33,835 nucleotides of DNA, from positions 1 to 33,835 of the forward strand of contig CAJTQA010000037.1 of assembly GCA_910578455.1 (NCBI GenBank). The letters run 5' to 3'. The first letter of the stretch is position 1. Every line of letters starts with the position of its first letter. This DNA comes from an uncultured Dorea sp. (GTDB lineage: Bacteria > Bacillota > Clostridia > Lachnospirales > Lachnospiraceae). The notes beneath the pieces are model-generated. The model did not search any database, was not told the DNA's origin, and saw nothing but the letters and a program-made list of their open reading frames with translations. A program made the position numbers and the translations under genes. This document shows, piece after piece, positions 15,345-22,321 of the stretch.

Positions 15345-16499
15345 TTACTGTGCAATTCTCTTTATTCCTTCCACACACAGATCAATCTCTTCCATTGTGT
15401 TTTCCGCGCCAAAAGCAAACCTCACCGTTCCCTGGGGAAAAGTATGGATCGATTTGTGGGCTGTGGGCGCGCAGTGAAGGCCAACCCTCGTCATAATCCC
15501 ATATTCCTGCTCCAGCTCAAATGCCGCCACCGCATTGTCCACAGCCTGAAAATCAAGCGACACCACCGCAACCCGGTTTTCAGTATCTTTCCTCCCCGCG
15601 ATACGAACTTTTGGAATCTCTTTCACCTGGTTCAGGAAATGCTCTGTCAGCGCCATTTTCTTTTTATGGATTACGTCAATTCCTGTTTTTTCCAGATATT
15701 CCAAAGCAGCGTGAAGACCGATGATCCCCGGGAGGTTCATGGTTCCGCTCTCATATTTATCCGGAAGGTTTTCCGGCATCCGAAGGCTGTCCGACTGGCT
15801 GCCTGTTCCACCCGCGATCAGCGGCTGCATGTTTTCATTCAGTTCCTCCGATATAAGAAACCCTCCGATGCCCTGAGGCCCTAATAGCCCCTTATGCCCG
15901 GTAAACGCCAGAAAATCAATGCCGTACTTTTCCATATCCACCGGTATCGTTCCCGCGCTCTGAGCTGTGTCCACAGCAAAATAAAGGTTCTTTTTCCGGC
16001 AGATCTCCCCAACTTCCCCAACCGGCACTATCGTGCCGCACACATTTGACGCATGAGTGGCGATTACCGCCCTCGTATCCGGTTTTACCATGCCCTCAAG
16101 CATATCCGGGTCAAGGTTCCCCTCCGTATCCACCGGAACGATATCATAAGAGACTCCCCGCCCCCTCATCTGCTCTAACGGCCGCATGACCGCATTGTGC
16201 TCCAGGCCCGTCACCAGCACATGGCCGCCGTCTTTTAATACATCCTTGATAAAATAATTCAGGGAATATGTTACTCCGGGCGTGAACACCGCCGCTCTCG
16301 AGTCTCCGCCGCCAAAAAGCCGTGAAAGCTTATCCCTCGTATCCAGCACGATGCCCTCTATCTCGTAAGCTCCCGCATAATTCCCCCGGTTGATATTAAA
16401 CGCTCCGTTTTCCAAAAGCTCCGCCATCGCTTTCGCAACGCCCGGCGCTTTCGGCCAAGACGTGCTGCCGTTGTCAAAATAAATTGTCTTTCCCGTCAA
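15345..16499 (-). CDS. Class V aminotransferase, cysteine desulfurase-like (TIGR01977 / EF2568 type)
   Basis: A 384-aa PLP enzyme of the cysteine desulfurase/selenocysteine lyase fold. Key residues are visible: H101 (GLEHNAVMRP) stacking on PLP, D177 (AVDTAQSAG), the Schiff-base lysine K203 (TGHKGLLGPQG) and the sulfur-accepting cysteine C343 (RVGLHCAPTAHK). NRGNYAGAYE and the C-terminal GTVRFAFG pattern resemble the subgroup typified by EF2568, whose genes often lie near selenium or molybdenum-hydroxylase loci. The start is a TTG at 16499, 8 nt after AGGAGG; an in-frame GTG at 16508 overlaps that site. It follows cbiB by 67 nt and precedes the double-cubane cassette. It may supply sulfur or selenium to the DUF3343 carrier; that link is inference. 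It is not the class I-type CobD decarboxylase of B12 synthesis. Confidence 0.88.
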   Translation of the reverse strand: MTGKTIYFDNGSTSWPKAPGVAKAMAELLENGAFNINRGNYAGAYEIEGIVLDTRDKLSRLFGGGDSRAAVFTPGVTYSLNYFIKDVLKDGGHVLVTGLEHNAVMRPLEQMRGRGVSYDIVPVDTEGNLDPDMLEGMVKPDTRAVIATHASNVCGTIVPVGEVGEICRKKNLYFAVDTAQSAGTIPVDMEKYGIDFLAFTGHKGLLGPQGIGGFLISEELNENMQPLIAGGTGSQSDSLRMPENLPDKYESGTMNLPGIIGLHAALEYLEKTGIDVIHKKKMALTEHFLNQVKEIPKVRIAGRKDTENRVAVVSLDFQAVDNAVAAFELEQEYGIMTRVGLHCAPTAHKSIHTFPQGTVRFAFGAENTMEEIDLCVEGIKRIAQ

Positions 16500-16566
16500 A
16501 ATGAACACCTCCTGCTCTCTGGGCAGAAATTTTGCAAACGCCCATTATCTATTATCTTTATCAGGC

Positions 16567-17562
16567 TTATAGCGCACACAATGCCAGCGCCAGAATCTTT
16601 ACCGCCGTAAACACCAGGATTCCCAGCACGGATGTACCGTATAAAAGTACATGCGCCCTCCGGATATCCTCTGTCTCAACTTCCCTGACAGCATCCCCGA
16701 TGGCAGGCTTTTTACAGAGATTTCCGAAATACCATGCATCCCCGGCAAGCTGCACGCTGAGCGCGCCTGCCATGACGGACTCTGTCTGCGCTGCATTGGG
16801 GCTTTTGTGGTTTTTCCTGTCTCTTTTGTAGATCCGCAAGGCCCCCTCCCCATCCATCCCGCACAGACGCGCCGCAGCGATCATGAGACATGCGCTGATT
16901 CTGGCGGGAATATAATTCATCACGTCATCCAGCTTGGCGGCAGCCGTTCCAAAATACCGATACCGCTCATTATTATATCCTACCATAGAATCCATAGTAT
17001 TGACCGCCTTATATGCAAATCCCAACGCCGCTCCTCCTATGGCCATATAAAGCATCGGCGCGATCACGCCGTCCGACGTATTTTCCGCCACCGTCTCCAC
17101 TGCCGCTTTTATGACGCCTTTCTCACTCAGCTTTTCCGTGTCTCTCCCTACTATCATGGAAACCGCAAGCCTTCCCTCTATAAGCCCTTCCTCTTTTAAG
17201 GCGCGGTACACCTTATCGCTCTCCGTCCGCAGAGATTTGACCGCAAAAAGCTGGCAGCACATAAAGCTCTCCGCCAAGATGCCAGGCCACATGCCAAACC
17301 GGTAAGCAAAATACAGCAGAAAAAGCGGCACCGCCGTACTGACAATAACTACGATCAGCACCAGCACTGTTCCGCCTGCCCTCTCTCCCGCTTTTGAATC
17401 AGGGAAACAATTTCTTATAATTTTTTCCGTCCGCGTAATCAGATGACCGATCAGACGAACCGGATGATACAGCCAGCTCGGGTCTCCCAAAACCAGATCC
17501 AGCACAAACCCGGCTGTCACCGGAATCACCGCCTGCAAGGCTGTCTGCCAAAGTAAGCTCAT
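16567..17562 (-). CDS. cbiB: Adenosylcobinamide-phosphate synthase
   Basis: A 331-aa integral membrane enzyme that joins the aminopropanol side chain (or its phosphate) to adenosylcobyric acid. The N-terminal signature LDLVLGDPSWLYHPVRLIG is characteristic of CbiB. Further family motifs are GAAVETVAENTSDGVIAP-like (AVETVAENTSDGVIAP near 160), NTMDSMVGY near 193 and the C-terminal SPNAAQTESVMAGAL. Hydrophobic segments are spread over the whole chain (for example about 50-80 and 300-330). The ATG at 17562 has GGAG upstream and lies inside the upstream phosphatase reading frame, an overlap of 164 nt. It is the last certain member of the cobalamin operon. No terminator is evident before the aminotransferase. 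Confidence 0.95.
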   Translation of the reverse strand: MSLLWQTALQAVIPVTAGFVLDLVLGDPSWLYHPVRLIGHLITRTEKIIRNCFPDSKAGERAGGTVLVLIVVIVSTAVPLFLLYFAYRFGMWPGILAESFMCCQLFAVKSLRTESDKVYRALKEEGLIEGRLAVSMIVGRDTEKLSEKGVIKAAVETVAENTSDGVIAPMLYMAIGGAALGFAYKAVNTMDSMVGYNNERYRYFGTAAAKLDDVMNYIPARISACLMIAAARLCGMDGEGALRIYKRDRKNHKSPNAAQTESVMAGALSVQLAGDAWYFGNLCKKPAIGDAVREVETEDIRRAHVLLYGTSVLGILVFTAVKILALALCAL

Positions 17563-18082
17563 ACCCTTCTCCGTTCCCTACCTGAAAATCATAAAACCCT
17601 TTTTTCGGATATGCGTATTTTTCCATAATGCTCATAATCGTGCCGCCATGGACGACAAATGCTGCCGCAGAGCCGCCGCACATCCTGAGTGCCTTCTCAA
17701 ATCCCTCAAGGATTCTCCTGGCAAACTTTTCTCTGCTCTCCCCTCCGGGAAACCCGTTTCTCCCGCCGCTCTCCATCCAGAGCTGATACTGGGGAACATC
17801 TTTTAAATCTTCATAATTTTTATTTTCAAATATTCCGAAATCGCATTCTGAAAGTTCCGGGATAGCCGTCACTTCCTTTCCCGGGAAAATAATGCCTGCC
17901 GTCTGCATGCATCTTTTCAAGGGGCTTGCAAAGACAGCGTCCGCCTCCGGATAAGCTCCCTTTTCCTGCCTTTTTATGAGCATTTCCGCCCCCTCTCCGC
18001 AAAGGCCTTCATCAGTCTTTCCGATATAACGCCCCGACAGATTCCCTTGTGTGCTTCCGTGCCTGATTAAATAAACTTTCAT
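17399..18082 (-). CDS. cobC: Histidine phosphatase, probable alpha-ribazole phosphatase (CobC type) with an odd C-terminal extension
   Basis: A 227-aa member of the histidine phosphatase superfamily. The phospho-acceptor motif is RHG at residues 7-9 (LIRHGSTQGN). SPLKRCMQTA (53-62) gives the second arginine, E79 lies in LSECDFG, and the second histidine is H145 (FVVHGGTIM). In a B12 operon the expected role is removing phosphate from alpha-ribazole phosphate or adenosylcobalamin phosphate. The fold appears complete by about residue 178. The remaining 50 residues are Ser/Gly/Asp-rich, unlike the family, and are read out of frame through the 5' end of cbiB (164-nt overlap). Either the protein really carries this tail, or the native stop was lost by mutation or a sequence error. 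The ATG is preceded by AAAGGA. Confidence 0.85.
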   Translation of the reverse strand: MKVYLIRHGSTQGNLSGRYIGKTDEGLCGEGAEMLIKRQEKGAYPEADAVFASPLKRCMQTAGIIFPGKEVTAIPELSECDFGIFENKNYEDLKDVPQYQLWMESGGRNGFPGGESREKFARRILEGFEKALRMCGGSAAAFVVHGGTIMSIMEKYAYPKKGFYDFQVGNGEGYELTLADSLAGGDSGDSRVCAGSGFGRPELAVSSGSSDRSSDYADGKNYKKLFP

Positions 18083-18088
18083 CTTCTC

Positions 18089-18466
18089 TCATCCTTTAAT
18101 TTTTGTCCCGATTCCGCAGATTACCCTGTATACCTCCTCCGAAAACCCTGCAAGTTCTGTGCAGATTCTCCCTGCCGCCTCCCGGTATTCCCTCAGAAAT
18201 GGGTCTGTCGGAACAATGCCGCATCCAACCTCATCCGTCACAATTATAAGAGCCGGATTTTCTGCCTTTATTTTCTTCGGAAGCTCTGACGCTTCCTTTC
18301 CTTCCTTCATCCATCTGGCGATGTATCCATGGAAGTTATACACTCCGCCGCACCGGAAAATCTCTTCCATCCCACATTTTTCACCGTCTGTCCAGCAGAT
18401 TTCCGGGTACTGTTTTCCTGCATAATCAAGTTTCCCTTCATATGCCCCGCCAATCACCATAATCAT
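18089..18466 (-). CDS. Short CobU-like protein with degenerate P-loop
   Basis: A 125-aa protein related to CobU, the bifunctional adenosylcobinamide kinase/guanylyltransferase, but about 55 residues shorter. The N-terminal loop is GGAYEGKL (6-13), where CobU has GGxxSGKS; the Ser/Thr after the lysine is missing. The middle region with the guanylylated histidine is absent. The C-terminal half is well preserved: DEVGCGIVPTDPF (78-90), the AGR at 98-100 and VICGIGTKIKG match the CobU consensus better than the intact CobU encoded downstream at 19318-19866 does. It lies between cobS and the phosphatase in the operon. It may be a regulatory or partner subunit, or a decayed copy; kinase activity is doubtful. 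Two ATG codons are possible at the start (18466 or 18460) and the ribosome site is weak. Confidence 0.8.
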   Translation of the reverse strand: MIMVIGGAYEGKLDYAGKQYPEICWTDGEKCGMEEIFRCGGVYNFHGYIARWMKEGKEASELPKKIKAENPALIIVTDEVGCGIVPTDPFLREYREAAGRICTELAGFSEEVYRVICGIGTKIKG

Positions 18467-18529
18467 AATTTGTCTTTCCCGTATCCTGACTTATCGTTTT
18501 AGACCTGTTTTCAGCATCTTCCCGCTGCA

Positions 18530-19321
18530 TCATCCCAGGCATGCCTTCATTATCTCCGCTCCCACTGCCGCCGCCGCCATCCAAAGCTCGCACATCTGCA
18601 AAAAATACCCTGCCAGATCTCCAGTTATCCCGCCGAAGTTCCGTAACGACATCCGCCGGTAATATGCATATACGGCAGCAGCCGCCAAAACTGCCGCCGC
18701 CCCTGACTCTCTTCCCGCCGCCATCATCGCCGGACACAAAACCGCCAGATAGCAGACCAGCACCGCCTTTACTGTCTTTTTACTGGCACTGTCTGAAAAG
18801 GCGGCTGCAAGTCCGCTTTTTTTCGCCTTTGGAAATGTAAGGACCGAAAGTGCGCTTAACGTCCTGGAAAGCACAAACCCAAAGGCCGCCGAGCGGGCGC
18901 TCCTCTCACCGAAAGATGCATAGATCCCAACAATGCAGAGAAGATACACGGCACAGGACATCACGGCAAATGCCCCGGTATGGGGATCTTTTAAAATCTC
19001 AAGCCGACGCTCTTTTTCCTGATAAGAGCTTAAAGCGTCCTGGGTATCCAAAAATCCGTCCATATGGATTCCTCCGGTTATCCCTACCGGCACAAGCACC
19101 ATCAGCACTGTAAAGGTCATGCCGGAAATCCCATATTCCCCCGCCAGGCACCATTCCTTCAGTTTAAAAACTCCATAGACGATAAATCCTATCAGCGCGC
19201 CTATCCAAGGAAAAAATATAAATGCATGCGATATATTTTCCTCTGTCCACTCACTTTTGGGAACAGGTAGCTTGCTATACATAGAAACCGCAATTTTAAA
19301 ACTATTCCACATCTTTTTCAT
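18530..19321 (-). CDS. cobS: Adenosylcobinamide-GDP ribazoletransferase (cobalamin synthase)
   Basis: A 263-aa integral membrane protein that joins alpha-ribazole to adenosylcobinamide-GDP. Family features are the N-terminal AVSMYSKLPVP segment, FFPWIGALIG near 33-42, GGIHMDGFLDTQDAL near 80-95 with the metal-binding acidic residues, and a C-terminal GGITGDLAGYFLQMCEL. Several hydrophobic helices are evident, and alanine-rich stretches lie in the last third. The ATG overlaps the cobU stop by 4 nt (ATGA), so translation is coupled. The product of CobU (GDP-activated cobinamide) and CobT (alpha-ribazole phosphate) meet at this enzyme. The next gene starts 63 nt downstream. Confidence 0.96.
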   Translation of the reverse strand: MKKMWNSFKIAVSMYSKLPVPKSEWTEENISHAFIFFPWIGALIGFIVYGVFKLKEWCLAGEYGISGMTFTVLMVLVPVGITGGIHMDGFLDTQDALSSYQEKERRLEILKDPHTGAFAVMSCAVYLLCIVGIYASFGERSARSAAFGFVLSRTLSALSVLTFPKAKKSGLAAAFSDSASKKTVKAVLVCYLAVLCPAMMAAGRESGAAAVLAAAAVYAYYRRMSLRNFGGITGDLAGYFLQMCELWMAAAAVGAEIMKACLG

Positions 19322-19866
19322 CGTATTTTCACCTGCACGGGAATCCCGTACACAACTTCCGTCACCCTGTCCGCCATCCGGGCAATCTCCTGATTTACCT
19401 TTCCCACAAGAAAAATATAGCGTTCCGTCTCCTCACTGTAACATTCTGCGTCCGCATTTACTTCATTGGTCACAATGACAAGGTTCTCCGTCTGTCTGGA
19501 AATGCACCGGATCCCTTCTATTATCTTTTCTGCCGTTTCCTTCGCATCTTTTATGGTGCCGTCTTCACAGAAAAGCTCGTTTGCTGCAAGATTGGACACG
19601 CACTCCAACAAAACGCCCCGGTTCTCCGGCAGAGCAACACCGGAAAGCCCCGAGGGACATTCCAAGGTCACAAAGCCCTTCCCGGCCCGCATCTGACGGT
19701 GCCGCATGATTTTCCTCATCGTTTCCTCTCCATAAGGCCTCATGGTGGCGGCATATACATAAGGGTATCTTCCCGCGTCAGTCTGCAGCTCCCCGACCCG
19801 CAAAAGCTCATTTTCCGCATAAGCCGACTTCCCGCTGCCGCTGCCCCCGGTTATCAGATGAATCAT
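19318..19866 (-). CDS. cobU: Adenosylcobinamide kinase / adenosylcobinamide-phosphate guanylyltransferase
   Basis: A 182-aa enzyme that phosphorylates adenosylcobinamide and then attaches GMP. The P-loop GGSGSGKS (7-14) is intact. The histidine expected to carry GMP is H56, in RHRQMR. The last third has VIVTNEV, as in CobU, but the following stretch (NADAECYSEETERY) departs from the usual GxGIVP sequence. VNQEIARMADRVTEVVYGIPVQVK then matches the end of the family. Length is normal. It begins 2 nt after the cobT stop and overlaps cobS by ATGA. The short CobU-like gene downstream keeps the GxGIVP sequence that this one has lost, so the two may complement each other; this is inference. Confidence 0.92.
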   Translation of the reverse strand: MIHLITGGSGSGKSAYAENELLRVGELQTDAGRYPYVYAATMRPYGEETMRKIMRHRQMRAGKGFVTLECPSGLSGVALPENRGVLLECVSNLAANELFCEDGTIKDAKETAEKIIEGIRCISRQTENLVIVTNEVNADAECYSEETERYIFLVGKVNQEIARMADRVTEVVYGIPVQVKIR

Positions 19867-19868
19867 CT

Positions 19869-20927
19869 CTACTCTCCAAGCTCCTTATAATCTTCAATCT
19901 TATTTTCAGCAAATGTTCCCATCCTCCGGTATACCTCAAGCGCCATCTCCAGCACAGGAACGAAGGCTGCCGCCCCGGTTCCTTCTCCCAGGCACATACC
20001 GCAGTCCAGCGGAGGCTCCATTCCAAGGGCGGCAAAAACTTTGCGGACACCCGGCTCCTTCGACACATGGGATGGAATCATATATTCCTTAACCGTTCCG
20101 CACATCCTGACAGCCGCAAGCGCTGCCGCCGCTGATATAAATCCGTCTATGAGCACGGGAATCCGGTAAACTGCCCCTCCCAGAAAAATCCCTGCAAGTC
20201 CTGCCAGGTCAAACCCTCCTACTTTCGATAGAACATCCAGCGCATCCGCCGCGTCGGGCTTATGGAGGGCTATTGCCCTTGTGATGACTTCCTTTTTCCT
20301 CCGCAGCCCTCCGGACGACAGCCCGGCGCCCCTTCCCGTCATCTGCTCTGCACTCTCTCCCAGAAGTACGGACGCTACTGCGCTGCTGGTGGTAGTATTT
20401 CCTATGCCCATCTCCCCGGTGGCCAAAAGCTGATATCCCTCGTCTTTTTTCTCTCTCACGAGACGGATGCCTGTAAGCACGGCGCGGACAGCCTCTTCCC
20501 TTGTCATGGCCGGCTCTTTTGCCATGTTTTTTGTGCCGCGGGCAATCTTATAATCCGGCACCTTCGTATCCGATGCCATGCCGATATCCACAGGAAAGAT
20601 ATCTATCCCCGCCCTCTCGCACATAATGGCAGCGCTGCTGCCTCCGGAGAGGAAATTTTCCGCCACGATAGCCGTCACTTCCTGGCCTGTCTGAGTCACG
20701 CCCTCCGCGACGACTCCATTGTCCGCGCACAGGATCACCAGAGCCTTTTTACCGAGCTTTACATCCGCATCCCCGGTTATCCCGGCAATCTGGATAACGG
20801 CATCCTCAAGCTTTCCTAAGCTGTGCAGAGGCTTTGCGATAGAGTTCCACCTTTTCCGGCTTGATTCCATGGCTCTCCGGTCAATGGGCTGTATGCGGCC
20901 TATCAGCGCCTTTAATTCCTTTTCCAT
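19869..20927 (-). CDS. cobT: Nicotinate-nucleotide--dimethylbenzimidazole phosphoribosyltransferase
   Basis: A 352-aa enzyme that transfers phosphoribose from nicotinate mononucleotide to the lower-ligand base, producing alpha-ribazole phosphate. Matching family motifs are RWNSIAKPLHSLGKLE (26-41), LCADNGVVAEGV (66-77), TGEMGIGNTTTSSA (170-183) and CGMCLGEGTGAA (309-320), where E315 is the likely catalytic glutamate. The ATG at 20927 has GGAGG 7 nt upstream and overlaps the end of cbiA by 16 nt; the frame extends 49 codons further back into cbiA but without a sensible start. No bza genes for making dimethylbenzimidazole are in view, so the base actually used is not decided. Confidence 0.96.
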   Translation of the reverse strand: MEKELKALIGRIQPIDRRAMESSRKRWNSIAKPLHSLGKLEDAVIQIAGITGDADVKLGKKALVILCADNGVVAEGVTQTGQEVTAIVAENFLSGGSSAAIMCERAGIDIFPVDIGMASDTKVPDYKIARGTKNMAKEPAMTREEAVRAVLTGIRLVREKKDEGYQLLATGEMGIGNTTTSSAVASVLLGESAEQMTGRGAGLSSGGLRRKKEVITRAIALHKPDAADALDVLSKVGGFDLAGLAGIFLGGAVYRIPVLIDGFISAAAALAAVRMCGTVKEYMIPSHVSKEPGVRKVFAALGMEPPLDCGMCLGEGTGAAAFVPVLEMALEVYRRMGTFAENKIEDYKELGE

Positions 20928-22321
20928 ACGCACGCCTCCAAAAACGCCTCTGCCACTTTTCGGTTCCCGGCATAGTGGATGTGCGGGTAGCCTGCAAGCA
21001 GAGTCTCTGTACTTATCATACATTTCCACGAGCGGTTTGACAATGGCTTTTTTGCGGTAAATGCCTCTCCGCACTGCCCGGAATCATAATAGTGGAATTC
21101 ATGGGCAGAGATTTCCCCCACTTCTTTCCCAAACACCTTCCCCCCGCTCAGCGTCACGTACCCGAACCGCCGCGGCCCCGAAGACAGAAAGCTCTCCCCC
21201 GGCAAAAACGCGCACATCGGATGATAGTTTCCCTTTTCATCCCGTATGGCCTCCTGAAGATACTGGAACCCTCCGCACTCCGCCATACAGGGCAGTCCGT
21301 TTTCAAGAGCTGCTTTTATGTCCTCTCTCATGGAAATATTTGCGCTTAACTTATCCGCAAACAGCTCCGGATATCCCCCGTATAGGACAATCCCGTCAAG
21401 ATTATCAGGAAGTCTTTTGTCTTCAAGGGGAGAAAAGGGAACGATCTCTGCCCCCAGCTCTCTCAGGATTCGGAGATTATCTTCATAGATAAAGCAAAAC
21501 GCCTGGTCTTTCGCCGCTCCGATACGTATTCTATTAAAGCCGCTCCTTTTACCGGGAAAAAAACTTGCCTCCTCGCCTGCAGTTTCAATACCCGGCGCCG
21601 ATTGGGCAAGCCGTACCAGTCCGTCAAGATCTACTGTCTTTTCCAGACATGCGCCGACCGCTTTCAGTTTCTTCTGTATATCATGGACCTCCCCGGGCAG
21701 CTTAAGCCCAAGATAACGGCTCTCAAAGGATAATTCCTCCATGTCCGGAAGATACCCGTAAACTTTTACGGAAGTTTCCTTTTCAATCCGTTCCTTCACC
21801 CTTCCGTAGAGCATAGGAGAGATGCGGTTTAATAGCACTCCCCGGATGCCGCTTTGAGCACGTTCCTCTTCCTTATATGCCAAAAACCCTTTTATATACG
21901 GAACGACAGACACGCTTGCCCCCTTACAATCCGCCACAAAGACTACCGGCGTATCCGTAGCCTCTGCCGCGTCATAGGTGCTTGCCTGCACCGAACACCC
22001 GCCGAGCCCGTCATAGTACCCCATGACCCCCTCAAGGATGGCTAACGGCTCACCGCTCTCGCCTGTTTTCTTTGCTGCGCCGCGGCACGCGAGGATTTCC
22101 CTCATGTTCTCCTTTCCGCACAGAAAGCTGTCCAGATTATAGCTGGCTACCCCAAGAGCCTCCCGGTGAAACATAGGGTCTATGTAATCCGGCCCGCACT
22201 TAAAGGCGCTCACCTGATGCCCCCGCTCCTTAAGAGCCTGGATAAGCCCGCAGGATGCCATTGTCTTTCCCGCGCCGCTGCGCCCTGCGGCAATCAATAA
22301 CCGCGGAATCTGTACTGTCAT
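20912..22321 (-). CDS. cbiA: Cobyrinic acid a,c-diamide synthase
   Basis: A 469-aa ATP-dependent amidotransferase that converts the a and c carboxylates of cobyrinic acid to amides, using glutamine. The N-terminal P-loop is GRSGAGKT (13-20), and KCGPDYIDPMFH follows near 43-54. The central ATPase part includes EGVMGYYDG. The C-terminal glutaminase domain has LYGGYPELFADKL and the nucleophilic cysteine in PCMAECGGFQYL, and it ends with SAHEFHYYDS. The start ATG at 22321 overlaps the stop of the upstream fusion gene by ATGA; an in-frame extension of 43 codons is only readthrough of that gene. Distinguished from CbiP (cobyrate synthase), which is absent here, by its length and the CbiA-type C-terminus. 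Confidence 0.96.
   Translation of the reverse strand: MTVQIPRLLIAAGRSGAGKTMASCGLIQALKERGHQVSAFKCGPDYIDPMFHREALGVASYNLDSFLCGKENMREILACRGAAKKTGESGEPLAILEGVMGYYDGLGGCSVQASTYDAAEATDTPVVFVADCKGASVSVVPYIKGFLAYKEEERAQSGIRGVLLNRISPMLYGRVKERIEKETSVKVYGYLPDMEELSFESRYLGLKLPGEVHDIQKKLKAVGACLEKTVDLDGLVRLAQSAPGIETAGEEASFFPGKRSGFNRIRIGAAKDQAFCFIYEDNLRILRELGAEIVPFSPLEDKRLPDNLDGIVLYGGYPELFADKLSANISMREDIKAALENGLPCMAECGGFQYLQEAIRDEKGNYHPMCAFLPGESFLSSGPRRFGYVTLSGGKVFGKEVGEISAHEFHYYDSGQCGEAFTAKKPLSNRSWKCMISTETLLAGYPHIHYAGNRKVAEAFLEACVWKRN

Noticed and set aside
15345..16499. L-threonine-O-3-phosphate decarboxylase (CobD) as the last B12 gene
   Set aside because: The protein has class V aminotransferase motifs and a cysteine desulfurase Cys343, not the class I fold of CobD.
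18438..18737. 99-codon minus-strand frame overlapping the end of cobS
   Set aside because: Low-complexity Gly/Ser/Arg-rich product in another frame of cobS with no start signal.
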